62,016 nucleotides of DNA, from assembly GCA_902800585.1 (NCBI GenBank), contig CADCEW010000009.1:1-62016 (forward strand), in the 5' to 3' direction. This document shows, piece after piece, positions 1 to 8,360 of this stretch (position 1 is its first letter; each line of letters starts with the position of its first letter). A program made the position numbers and the translations under genes. The notes under the pieces are model-generated. The model saw only the letters and a list, made by a program, of their open reading frames with translations, did not search any database and was not told where the DNA came from. The stretch comes from an uncultured Prevotellaceae bacterium. Lineage in GTDB: Bacteria > Bacteroidota > Bacteroidia > Bacteroidales > Bacteroidaceae.

Positions 1-118
1 TTATCCGACCACTACCCACGACTTCGGTCTTTCATTGAAATTCAGTCTGACACGATAAGATAAGCACTCCTTTTTTGTTTTCCCATTCCTTTTGTTTTTC
101 AAAAATAATCTGAAAAAC

Positions 119-149
119 TTGCAACTATAAGAAATTATCTTTATCTTTG
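119..149 (+). promoter_or_regulatory. Bacteroidota-type promoter for the structured RNA
   Basis: TTG at 119-121 and TATCTTTG at 142-149 are 20 bases apart. This fits the Bacteroidota housekeeping consensus of TTTG and TAnnTTTG. Transcription would begin near 155, just ahead of the structured RNA. Confidence 0.65.
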
Positions 150-154
150 CCATT

Positions 155-420
155 GGTTCGGGGAGAAATCCGGACTATTGAAAGCATTTGCTATTATTTC
201 GCGTTAAGCCAAAATGCCCAGGAAACAATTTGGAATAAAATACGCTCAGAAGTAATAGAGATTGTGGGGTGCAGGAATTGTGCATCCCCTTTCCACCTTG
301 CGATAGCAATGCATTCGCGCCAATAGGCGTGGTGTATTCTTGTAAGGTGGATGGGGTTCCAATTCCTGGGCATGCCTCGAAGCTTAACGCATAAGAAGCA
401 TCACGCTTTCTTTATGCGTC
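155..420 (+). ncRNA. Structured RNA, independent or leader of the methyltransferase gene
   Basis: There is no plus-strand reading frame here, but the sequence folds extensively. GCGTTAAGC (201-209) pairs with GCTTAACGC (382-390), and ATGCCCAGG (214-222) with CCTGGGCAT (365-373). Inside lie a hairpin at 266-289 (GGGGTGCA with TGCATCCCC) and another at 293-350 (CCACCTT with AAGGTGG) that holds an inner GCGCC/GGCG stem. A last hairpin, ACGCATAA (387-394) with TTATGCGT (412-419), shares bases 387-390 with the outer closing stem, so the two cannot both form fully. No T-run follows, so transcription may continue into the methyltransferase gene at 464. Candidates are a 6S-like regulatory RNA or a cis-acting leader. 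I cannot assign it to a known family from sequence alone. Confidence 0.6.
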
Positions 421-463
421 AGTGATTGATAGTCAGATGCAAGACTTAAAACTATCAATCGTT

Positions 464-2950
464 ATGGCAAATAACAATCAGATTTCTGCTAATGAGGCAA
501 AGAAAACACTCTTCCCCAATATGGAAGGGAAGAGTGAAGAGGTTAACTATAAGAAAAACTTCTGTGAAAAGTATTTTGATAAAGGGACTTGGAGCCTGGA
601 TGTATTAAATCAGGTGGATGTTCTGCTTGTTGACAGAAAAGGCAAATTTTTATTGTACATTGAATCGAAATATAGAATTTCCAACGAGGTTCAGCGAAGA
701 AGAGCCATTGCTCAGGTCATACTTACCAATAAGAAGCAAGATGCTATATTAAGCCGTGTGGCTATTATCTATTTTAATGAACAAAAAGATGACATACTGG
801 AATTGATTGACTGTTCCGATGACTCTGTAATGTATAATAATGATATCAACTGGGCAGCAGAAAAGCCAAGCAATCCAACTAAGGATGCAGTTGATAGAAT
901 TAATGATAGGGTAAAAGGCAAGATTACACGATTCAAGAATGATGAGATAAAAGAATTCTACGACACATTTAAGAAGAGTCAGGATACTAAGATAAATATT
1001 ACAGGAAAAAACTTCAATGTGGTCTATAATTTATGGAAAAATGAGGTGTTATTTAAAGAGGCTATTGAAGACGAACAGGATCGTATTAACTTATTCCTCG
1101 TTGATCTTCTAAATGGTACCAAATACAAAAAGTCAGTCTTTATGGATATAATAGACCATACACTTTTTGATAATGTAAAAGTGGGTGAGAAGGAAGAAGA
1201 TACTGATGAGCCATTGATTAGAGAGGGAACAAACCTTAGTAATTATGTGATGATGAAAAATGGAGAGGTAATTGATGGCTTCAAATACTCAGGTGCTCAA
1301 CACTCATATTATTACACAATAGCCAATGCTGAAGGATACAACTCGTTCTGGAAAAGATATAAACGTCCGCCAGAGAAGCATGAGTTTATAAATATCTTGG
1401 AACGAAGCAGCAAACTTTATTCCGAGAAATACAGAAGAGACACAGGTGGAGAGTACACTCCGACATGTTTTGTCGAGTTACAGAACAAGATACTCCATGA
1501 ACATTATAACATGGATGATTATATAGTCTGTGACCCTTGTGCTGGGGTGGGAAACTTGGAAAACCAATTTGGCAAAGATTATAAGCAATATTGCTATCTT
1601 TCAACATTGGAACAGATGGATGTAGATACCTGCAAGATAAAAGGGTTCGAGAATGCCATACAATTTGACTATCTTAAAGACGACAAACAACCTCAGTGGA
1701 AATATAAAGGACGTGTTCTCCCCATTGAGGAAATAGCCAGACTTGAAGGTCGTAAGTTAATGATAGTGATGAATCCGCCTTATAAACGTAGGAAAGGCTT
1801 CAAGTATGATATGGCGATAGAATTCTTTATTAAGGTATTAGCTTTGCATCCTGATGTAATTGTCTACTATTGTAAGACGGAGTTTTTTATGCGTGATACC
1901 GTATCCGTTTTTGTTAATTCTGGATATAACATTGTTTCGCATGTATTCAGTAATGCAAAAGATACGTTTATGATTTCAGAATGGCCAATAAGTTTGGTCG
2001 TATTTGATAAAAGCAATGGTGAGATGTTCAGTGGTGAATATGTCACTGCACAACGTTTTGAATTCAACAAAAAGAATGGTGTATTAGAATTCAGTGGAAT
2101 TTACAATTATAACAATGTGCGTCCCAACCTCATTAAGGAAATCGAGAATAGTATTATCCAGAATGAGCAAGGATTAATCCTCGGACAATGGACTAACCAA
2201 AATTATTGTTTAGTACTAAGTAATCGCCAAACACACAACAAACTCATTACAACAGGAAACCTCCTATATGCCCTCATACTTAAAGGGATCAATTTCAATA
2301 CTCATGGAAAATATTTCGAGACCAGCAACCTAACATATAAAGGAACCACCAATGATATTAATGATGAACTTAAGGGGGATGCCATTATGTTTTCGCTCTT
2401 TTATAAAGGGAACAATTTTTCAAACGTAGAGGGAAATAAAAACTATATCATGCCATTCACGGCAGAAGAATTAGGATGTGCAAAGAACGATCTGAATGTA
2501 TTATTCCCAGAAATGACTGACTTGTTTGATGAACAACCAGTTTCGAAGCCGTTTGATTTTCGGGATTTCCTTAATCAATTTGAATTTTCAGAAGAAGCAA
2601 AGGCTCTTTATCAAGCAGCACTCGAAATATACAAATTCTATCATCGCAGTAACGAATACACAAGTAAAGACTACAATGATAGTTATTATGACATCACCAA
2701 TGCTATTATGGGAAAGGATGCGACTTCATACGCCACATTAGACAAAGCCAACGACAAAAGAATAACAAAAGTAAAGACAACAAAAGGAACAAAAGGATTT
2801 GGAAGAAATACAATTGCTTCCGCAGTGGGAAGCAAAGACTTACCTATATTCATCAAATTCTTCAATGCCCGTGATATCTTGGCAAAGAAGATCAACAGAC
2901 AACTGTTAGAACAAAACTTAATCCTATGGGAGAGAGAAAATATATATTAA
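464..2950 (+). CDS. N6-adenine DNA methyltransferase with N-terminal nuclease-like domain (restriction-modification)
   Basis: This is a large gamma-type N6-adenine methyltransferase of about 828 residues. The SAM-binding motif DPCAGVG lies near residue 357 and the catalytic NPPY near residue 437. Ahead of motif I, GGEYTP resembles the GEFYTP of HsdM and type IIG enzymes. The first 100 residues hold an acidic cluster followed by YIESKYR, an E-x-K pattern compatible with a PD-(D/E)xK nuclease fold, which would make it type IIG-like. I start it at ATG 464 (MANNNQ); an in-frame GTG at 422 and ATG at 437 lie inside or next to the structured RNA and are less likely. The Mrr-type nuclease gene follows after 22 bases, so the two form an operon. 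The target sequence cannot be predicted. The C-terminal 300 residues probably hold target recognition. Confidence 0.85.
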   Translation: MANNNQISANEAKKTLFPNMEGKSEEVNYKKNFCEKYFDKGTWSLDVLNQVDVLLVDRKGKFLLYIESKYRISNEVQRRRAIAQVILTNKKQDAILSRVAIIYFNEQKDDILELIDCSDDSVMYNNDINWAAEKPSNPTKDAVDRINDRVKGKITRFKNDEIKEFYDTFKKSQDTKINITGKNFNVVYNLWKNEVLFKEAIEDEQDRINLFLVDLLNGTKYKKSVFMDIIDHTLFDNVKVGEKEEDTDEPLIREGTNLSNYVMMKNGEVIDGFKYSGAQHSYYYTIANAEGYNSFWKRYKRPPEKHEFINILERSSKLYSEKYRRDTGGEYTPTCFVELQNKILHEHYNMDDYIVCDPCAGVGNLENQFGKDYKQYCYLSTLEQMDVDTCKIKGFENAIQFDYLKDDKQPQWKYKGRVLPIEEIARLEGRKLMIVMNPPYKRRKGFKYDMAIEFFIKVLALHPDVIVYYCKTEFFMRDTVSVFVNSGYNIVSHVFSNAKDTFMISEWPISLVVFDKSNGEMFSGEYVTAQRFEFNKKNGVLEFSGIYNYNNVRPNLIKEIENSIIQNEQGLILGQWTNQNYCLVLSNRQTHNKLITTGNLLYALILKGINFNTHGKYFETSNLTYKGTTNDINDELKGDAIMFSLFYKGNNFSNVEGNKNYIMPFTAEELGCAKNDLNVLFPEMTDLFDEQPVSKPFDFRDFLNQFEFSEEAKALYQAALEIYKFYHRSNEYTSKDYNDSYYDITNAIMGKDATSYATLDKANDKRITKVKTTKGTKGFGRNTIASAVGSKDLPIFIKFFNARDILAKKINRQLLEQNLILWERENIY

Positions 2951-2972
2951 GATTCCAAATAAGTGAAATACT

Positions 2973-3863
2973 ATGGCAAAGAATCAATTTAGTAGGACAA
3001 AAGCGTGTGCAACTAAAACGCTATACGCAGTGATGAAGGAAATGAGCCGTCGCGGCGGGAGCATGCCTGCGAAAGAACTCTATCCATTTGTGGACGAAAA
3101 CGTAAAACTGACAGAATGGGAAAAAGAACCAGCAGGAAAAATGAAGTATATACGATGGACTAACAGTTTCCAGTTCTACTCCATTGATTATCAAAAGGCA
3201 GGTTTCATTATAAAAAAGAATGGAACTTGGTATCTAACGCCTGAAGGCGAAAAGATGCTTAAAAAGAGTCCAGAAGAGGTCATGAACATTGCTAACACTG
3301 CCTATCATGAATGGAAAAAGCTACGTGAGATAGAGACAGGAATAGACGTTGAGCCTACAGACGAGACAGCCGAGAATATGAACTTAGACCTTCTTGAATC
3401 AGATGCTCGTGATGGTATTAAAAAATATATAGTTTCCAAGAGTCCGTATGAGTTTCAGGATATGGTAGCTGCATTGCTTAGAGCGATGAAATATTATACA
3501 CCATTTGTGGCACCAAAGGGAAAAGATGGAGGGATAGACATTATCGCCTATTTAGATCCTTTAGGTGCTCAGACACCAAGAATAAAAGTTCAGGTAAAGC
3601 ATAAGCCAGATTCTACTATTGGTGCTTCGGATGTGCGAGCATTGTCTGGCGTATTGAAAGCAGGCGACATCGCATTGTTTGTAACAAGTGGTAGTTATTC
3701 TGCTGATGCAAGAAGTGCAGCATCTGGAAGTGAAAAATTCTTACGCCTTATAGATGGCGATGAATTTATAGAAATGTGGCAGGAATACTACGATAAGATG
3801 TCGGATGATGACAAAAATATGCTGCCACTGAAGCGTATATCTTTCTTGGGGAATAATGAATAA
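2973..3863 (+). CDS. Mrr-family restriction endonuclease
   Basis: This 296-residue protein has an N-terminal winged-helix region (about 1-110, Mrr_N type: basic start, then a WYLTPEGEKML segment). A C-terminal Mrr catalytic domain (about 155-290) follows. Visible catalytic features are EFQDMVAALL, DGGIDIIAY and KVQVKHK, the usual E...D...QxK form of the PD-(D/E)xK fold. Mrr enzymes cleave DNA, often in response to methylation. Sitting directly downstream of an adenine methyltransferase, it is most simply the restriction partner, although a methylation-dependent (type IV-like) role is possible. A good terminator follows. Confidence 0.85.
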   Translation: MAKNQFSRTKACATKTLYAVMKEMSRRGGSMPAKELYPFVDENVKLTEWEKEPAGKMKYIRWTNSFQFYSIDYQKAGFIIKKNGTWYLTPEGEKMLKKSPEEVMNIANTAYHEWKKLREIETGIDVEPTDETAENMNLDLLESDARDGIKKYIVSKSPYEFQDMVAALLRAMKYYTPFVAPKGKDGGIDIIAYLDPLGAQTPRIKVQVKHKPDSTIGASDVRALSGVLKAGDIALFVTSGSYSADARSAASGSEKFLRLIDGDEFIEMWQEYYDKMSDDDKNMLPLKRISFLGNNE

Positions 3864-3908
3864 TAATTATCCATTAGTTTTGTTTCTCAAATAATGTTGA
3901 TCACTGGG

Positions 3909-3956
3909 ACAGGTTGTTGATTCCTTTCATGAGAATTAATAACCTGTTCTTTTTTA
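3909..3956 (+). terminator. Intrinsic terminator after the Mrr gene
   Basis: ACAGGTTGTTGATT (3909-3922) pairs with AATTAATAACCTGT (3934-3947), with two weak pairs in the stem. It is followed by TCTTTTTT. It would end the two-gene restriction operon. Confidence 0.7.
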
Positions 3957-3987
3957 GTAAAAGAAGGGATCCAGTTAGGGCTGCACA

Positions 3988-4057
3988 ATCTTGCACTTAT
4001 GGCTGAACGACCTTGCTGCTGCAGGTGAAAAATCGTGCACCTATAGGTGAAAGGTCG
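3988..4057. repeat. Imperfect direct repeat, two 26-base units
   Basis: The unit at 3988-4013 (AATCTTGCACTTATGG...) and the unit at 4032-4057 (AATCGTGCACCTATAG...) align without gaps over 26 bases and match at roughly three quarters of positions. They lie in the 290-base gap between the Mrr terminator and the end of the DUF1016 gene. No gene is visible in the gap. Confidence 0.4.
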
Positions 4058-4154
4058 AAAGAAAGCCACTTACTCCTCGAAAGTGTCGTTAAAATGCCTT
4101 GAAACAATGGGTATCAATGCTGTCAACTTATTCAGGAAACTACAATTTATACGA

Positions 4155-5210
4155 TTATTCTTCTTTTTCTTTGTTATATTGTTCTCTTGCGATGGCAATA
4201 GCCTTACGGAGTTTTTCTGACAATAACTTTTTATCGGGGAGTTTCGTGTAATATTGTGCAACCTTTATAGGACTTTCTTCGTCGAGCATCAGATATTCAA
4301 TATGTTCCGTGTTTCCTTCTGAACAAAGTATCAGTCCAATGGGTGACTCTTCCCAAGGCTTCCTATCGTTCTGATTCAGATATCGTAGATATAAGCGCAT
4401 CTGTCCCTCATACTCTGGTTTGAATTTTCCAAGTTTCAAGTCAATCACAACAAGCCTACGAAGTTCTCGATGGAAAAAAAGTAAATCAATATAATAATCT
4501 ATTGCGTCAATGGTAATCCGCTTCTGTCGCTTAATGAAAGTGAAGTCAGAGCCGAGTTCAGAAAGAAACTCTTCCACTTGTCCCAAAATCGCATTCTCCA
4601 AATCTTTCTCAGAAAACACGTCAGGCAGTCCAAGAATGTCAAGGAAGTAACTGCTGCGAAACACCATGTCTGGCAAGAGTTTATTTTTCGACTTAGATTC
4701 CTCCAATTCTTTTTTTATTATCTCTTCTGGCTTGCGACTGAGTGCAGTAGTCAGGTATAGTTGCTTGTCTATCTTTTCGTCCAAGGTACGTGTATCCCAA
4801 TGCTCGGAACTGCACATCTGAGCGTAGAACTGGCGTTCAAGAGGGTCTTTGATATACATCAGACTTTTCAGATGGGTCCATGACAATTGTCTCTGCGTTG
4901 CGGAGAGAATGTCTTCCTCGGAAAAAGTCTCCGCAGCGCGGAGACAATGTCGCAGAGTCTTTTCACTCCATCCGCTGCCATAACGTTCAGTCAACTTTAT
5001 AGACAGGTTGATTACCACCTGTTTGCCATATTCTGCGCGCTTGTTAAAGAGCACATCTTCCTTGATGCGTTTGCCAACATTCCAGTTTGTCAAACATGCT
5101 TCTGTGTTCACATAGGTAGCAATCCTACCTCGTGTACCATCAATGATCTGGCACACATCCTCATATAGTAAACTCTCTTGTTGAGGCTCTATATATTTAA
5201 TTTCATGCAT
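4155..5210 (-). CDS. DUF1016 (YhcG-like) PD-(D/E)xK nuclease
   Basis: This 351-residue protein has the two-part DUF1016 layout. The N-terminal helical region (about 15-160) contains LSATQRQLSWTHLKSL and CSSEHWDTRTL. The C-terminal nuclease domain (about 180-340) shows DYYIDLLFFHRELRRLVVIDLKLGKF, here split as DYYIDLLFFH and VVIDLKLGKF, giving the D...D-x-K core. Family members are found near restriction systems and mobile DNA and are thought to act in DNA processing or defence; the exact role is unsettled. It has its own outward-facing promoter at 5249-5280, at the edge of a repeat element, and a leader of about 35 bases. Full length, so probably active. Confidence 0.85.
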   Translation of the reverse strand: MHEIKYIEPQQESLLYEDVCQIIDGTRGRIATYVNTEACLTNWNVGKRIKEDVLFNKRAEYGKQVVINLSIKLTERYGSGWSEKTLRHCLRAAETFSEEDILSATQRQLSWTHLKSLMYIKDPLERQFYAQMCSSEHWDTRTLDEKIDKQLYLTTALSRKPEEIIKKELEESKSKNKLLPDMVFRSSYFLDILGLPDVFSEKDLENAILGQVEEFLSELGSDFTFIKRQKRITIDAIDYYIDLLFFHRELRRLVVIDLKLGKFKPEYEGQMRLYLRYLNQNDRKPWEESPIGLILCSEGNTEHIEYLMLDEESPIKVAQYYTKLPDKKLLSEKLRKAIAIAREQYNKEKEE

Positions 5211-5248
5211 AATTAATAGTTGAATAGTTGAGTTTGCTATTCGGAATG

Positions 5249-5280
5249 CAAAGGTACGAATAATTCAATAAAGTTGCAAG
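5249..5280 (-). promoter_or_regulatory. Promoter of the DUF1016 gene
   Basis: Read on the minus strand, CTTG (5277-5280) and TACCTTTG (5249-5256) are separated by 20 bases. The surrounding 65 bases align with the promoter of the gene at 60914-61546 near the other end of the window, so the promoter appears to be part of the repeated element. Confidence 0.7.
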
Positions 5281-5311
5281 TGTTTCAGAAGAAAAAACTA
5301 ATAAAAAATTT

Positions 5312-5930
5312 GAACGCTCCAAACGGGTCGAATGGAGCGTCCAAACGCATCGAAAGTAAGCCACAAACGAAGTCAAAACATGTTGATTTCGTTTTTCAAA
5401 AAATAGAATTTCGCAAAAACACCTCCTTACCTCCGTCTACCCCTCTGAAACATCGATGTGTAGGGCGTTTGAGCAACAGGAGGTGTTTCGTCAACACCTC
5501 CGAACACCTCCGTTTTTTTTCAAGAACACCTCCTTTGAATGATTATTCATCATGATTGGTGTTACAGGCACCTATGCCTGGGACTACAGCCTTCTATCAC
5601 TTGCATTCCCGCTTAAAGCGCCTACCCGTAGCCTTTCGAGTATCTCGAACGATTGTTTCTAAAGGCTCCTATACCCCTATTGGAGATACTGGAATACCCC
5701 CTTAACAGATACTGGAACAAGTGATAGAAGATACTCCGATAAATGGGGGTGTATAAACATCCAAAAGTGATATGGATGTATATGCAGAAAAGCACTCCAA
5801 CTTATGGGGTGCACCTTATATGATGGAGGAGGTGTTAAGGAGGTGTTTGGCAAACACCTCCTTCCCTTCAATCCCTTTATACATCGGCACTTCAGGTACG
5901 TCGAAGGAGGTGAGGAGGTTTTTTCTGATG
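5312..5930 (+). repeat. Composite intergenic element 1: hairpin module A, central block, inverted module B
   Basis: No gene is visible. Module A (5409-5512) opens with TTTCGCAAAAACACCT. Its arm AAACACCTCC (5417-5426) pairs with GGAGGTGTTT (5479-5488), which also faces AACACCTCC at 5493-5501. A central block (5583-5795) contains the inverted repeat CTTCTATCACTTG (5591-5603) with CAAGTGATAGAAG (5718-5730). Module B (5821-5922) is the same design in reverse and contains a perfect 12-bp hairpin with a 3-base loop (5837-5863). The left flank, module design and central block recur at 61619-62016 with the central block inverted. Short frames can be read through it but run across the hairpins and resemble no known protein. 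Confidence 0.75.
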
Positions 5931-6076
5931 AAATACTTTTTTTTTATCACTTTTTCTTGTCCTTTTCGAAAAGGACCAAAAGGTTTTTCACAACTCCCCA
6001 ACCCCTCTTGTGGCCTATGAGAGGCTTCAACCACTCCTAAATCCTCGCCAATCTTTGGCAAGGACTAAAACTCGTC

Positions 6077-6414
6077 GTTGCGCACACGCAACTTCCTCCT
6101 ATGTTTTAGTACGGCGGGACGACGCCGTGATTTATTTATATATAAAAACTCACGCCGGACCTTTGATGGTCCGAGCGTTCCTTAATGTAAGAGCGACGAG
6201 CAGGAGCGGTTGACCCCTTTTATGTAAAAGGGGATGTAGGGATATAGAATTTTCTTTTGGTTCTGTTTCTTTTTGAAAAGAAATAGAATATAAACCCTTT
6301 TTGGTTCTTCAGGAGTAATCGTATCTTTAGCACGCTTTGACCTTCAGGTCAAAGAAAAAGAACATCGAACAAAGTTCGAAAAGAAAGAAAAGAGGTTGTA
6401 GGAGTAGCTCCTAC
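6077..6414. repeat. Cluster of short perfect hairpins upstream of dxs
   Basis: This gene-free stretch holds five separate perfect hairpins: GTTGCG/CGCAAC (6077-6092), CGGACC/GGTCCG (6156-6173), CCCCTTTT/AAAAGGGG (6214-6233), CTTTGACC/GGTCAAAG (6335-6354) and GTAGGAG/CTCCTAC (6398-6414). Loops are 3 to 6 bases. None has a terminal T-run on the plus strand. 5931-6076 holds only T-rich sequence and weaker hairpins. Confidence 0.5.
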
Positions 6415-6445
6415 TAAACGTCCTTTTACTTTTTATCATTTATTC

Positions 6446-6476
6446 TTTGTCATTTCAAAAAAACTTCGTAACTTCG
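6446..6476 (+). promoter_or_regulatory. Promoter of the dxs operon
   Basis: TTTG (6446-6449) and TAACTTCG (6469-6476) are separated by 19 bases. Because the -33 box contains the TTG at 6447, that codon cannot be the dxs start. The GTG at 6498 fits better. Confidence 0.7.
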
Positions 6477-6497
6477 CAGCGTAATATACAAATTAAG

Positions 6498-8360
6498 GTG
6501 GAATTACTCAATAACATCAAATATCCCGATGACTTGCGTAAGTTGTCGGTCGACCAACTTCCAGAACTATGCCAAGAGCTTCGCGACGATATCGTGAAGG
6601 AACTTTCAGTGAATCCTGGACACCTTGCTTCCAGTCTAGGCGTAGTGGAACTGACAGTCGCCTTACACTATGTCTATAACACTCCAGAAGACCGAATCGT
6701 CTGGGATGTAGGACATCAGGCGTATGGTCATAAGATACTGACAGGACGTCGTGAACAGTTCTGTACCAATCGTAAGTTAGGAGGTATCCGTCCATTCCCT
6801 TCACCCCTTGAGAGCGAATATGATACCTTTGCCTGTGGACATGCCAGCAACTCTGTCTCTGCCGCTTTAGGTATGGCAGTCGCAGCCAAGAAGACAGGCA
6901 ACAGCGATCGTCATGTGGTGGCTGTCATCGGTGATGGTGCTTTAAGTGGCGGTCTTGCCTTTGAAGGACTGAACAACGCATCATCTTCTCCCAATGACAT
7001 GTTGATTATCCTGAATGACAATAACATGTCTATCGACCGTTCTGTCGGTGGTATGAAGCAATACCTGATTAATTTGAGTACCAATGAGACTTATAATGCC
7101 ATTAAGTTCAAGGCGAACAACTGGTTGCACAGGAAGGGACTGATGAGCGATGAACGTCAGAACGGACTCCAGCGACTGGCCAATGCCTTGAAGAGTGCCA
7201 TCTCTCATCAGCAGAATATCTTCGATGGTATGAATATCCGTTACTTTGGACCTTTCGATGGTCACAACGTCAAGGAGTTGGTTCGTATCCTCCGTCAGAT
7301 GAAGAATATGAAAGGTCCCAAGTTGTTACACCTGCATACGCAGAAAGGACACGGTTATGCCCCTGCAGAGAAAGACGTGACAACATGGCATGCACCAGGA
7401 AAGTTTGACCCAGAGACTGGTGAGCGACTGGTGGATAAAGACCCCAACAAGCCCCAGAAGTATCAGGATGTCTTTGGACATACCCTGCTGGAACTGGCTC
7501 ATAAGAATCCAAAGATTGTAGGAGTGACTCCTGCGATGCCTTCAGGCTGTTCGATGAATATTATGATGAAGGAGATGCCTGACAGGACTTTCGACGTAGG
7601 TATCGCTGAGGGACATGCCGTCACCTTCTCCGGAGGTATGGCAAAAGACGGACTCATTCCCTTCTGTAATATCTATAGTGCTTTCTCACAGAGAGCCTTC
7701 GACAATATCATCCATGATGTCGCTTTGCTTAACCTTCATGTGGTGTTCTGTTTCGATCGTGCAGGTATTGTCGGAGAAGACGGAGCAACGCATCATGGTG
7801 CTTTTGACTTAGCGGCACTCCGTCCTATTCCCAATCTGACGATAGCCTCCCCGATGGATGAGCATGAGTTACGTCGACTGATGTACACAGCACAACTGCC
7901 CGATAAAGGTCCCTTTGTCATCCGCTATCCACGAGGGGGAGGTGTGTTGCTTAACTGGCGTTGTCCTTTTGAGGAGATAAAAGTGGGAACAGGTCGTAAG
8001 ATGAGAGACGGAACAGATGTTGCCGTATTGTCTATCGGTCCGATAGGCAATAATGTGACAGAGGCTGTAGAAGGTACAAAGGCAGCCCATTACGACATGC
8101 GTTTCCTCAAGCCTCTTGATGAAGATATTCTGGAAGAAGTCGCTCAGAAATTCAAACACATCATCACGGTAGAGAATGGCGTGAAGAGTGGCGGCCTGGG
8201 TTCTGCTGTCTTGGAATGGATGAATGACCATGGTTATGCTCCTCGCGTCACTCGTCTTGGAATGCCTGACACGAAATTTGTGGAGCACGGTACCGTTGAA
8301 GAGTTACAGCATATTGTGGGACTGGATGCAGCAAGTATTAGAAAAGCCATAGAGTCATGA
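6498..8360 (+). CDS. dxs: 1-deoxy-D-xylulose-5-phosphate synthase
   Basis: This enzyme condenses pyruvate and glyceraldehyde 3-phosphate to DXP, the first step of the methylerythritol phosphate route to isoprenoids. It also supplies thiamine and pyridoxal synthesis. The thiamine diphosphate motif [16 protein letters not shown], split as GDGALSGG and FEGLNN, lies near residue 150, and the transketolase pyrimidine and C-terminal domains follow ([20 protein letters not shown] segment, then RYPRGGG). From the GTG at 6498 it is 620 residues, normal for Dxs. That start follows AAATTAAGG and lies just after the predicted transcription start, so the leader is very short. The stop overlaps the trkA start (ATGA). 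The dxs-trkA-trkH order is common in Bacteroidota. Confidence 0.95.
   Translation: MELLNNIKYPDDLRKLSVDQLPELCQELRDDIVKELSVNPGHLASSLGVVELTVALHYVYNTPEDRIVWDVGHQAYGHKILTGRREQFCTNRKLGGIRPFPSPLESEYDTFACGHASNSVSAALGMAVAAKKTGNSDRHVVAVIGDGALSGGLAFEGLNNASSSPNDMLIILNDNNMSIDRSVGGMKQYLINLSTNETYNAIKFKANNWLHRKGLMSDERQNGLQRLANALKSAISHQQNIFDGMNIRYFGPFDGHNVKELVRILRQMKNMKGPKLLHLHTQKGHGYAPAEKDVTTWHAPGKFDPETGERLVDKDPNKPQKYQDVFGHTLLELAHKNPKIVGVTPAMPSGCSMNIMMKEMPDRTFDVGIAEGHAVTFSGGMAKDGLIPFCNIYSAFSQRAFDNIIHDVALLNLHVVFCFDRAGIVGEDGATHHGAFDLAALRPIPNLTIASPMDEHELRRLMYTAQLPDKGPFVIRYPRGGGVLLNWRCPFEEIKVGTGRKMRDGTDVAVLSIGPIGNNVTEAVEGTKAAHYDMRFLKPLDEDILEEVAQKFKHIITVENGVKSGGLGSAVLEWMNDHGYAPRVTRLGMPDTKFVEHGTVEELQHIVGLDAASIRKAIES

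Noticed and set aside
1..153. A 50-codon minus-strand frame (MAKIKIISYSCKFF...) ending exactly at base 1.
   Set aside because: Its start lies in the promoter of the structured RNA, it resembles no family, and it is A/T-rich in the way expected of intergenic sequence.
5274..6213. Several short frames of 67-93 codons across element 1 and its flank.
   Set aside because: They run through hairpins and repeats on both strands, lack ribosome sites and resemble nothing known. The repeat structure explains their openness.
6447..6497. TTG at 6447 as the dxs start, giving 637 residues.
   Set aside because: The TTG is part of the -33 box of a well-matched promoter, so it would not be transcribed. GTG 6498 gives a normal Dxs start.
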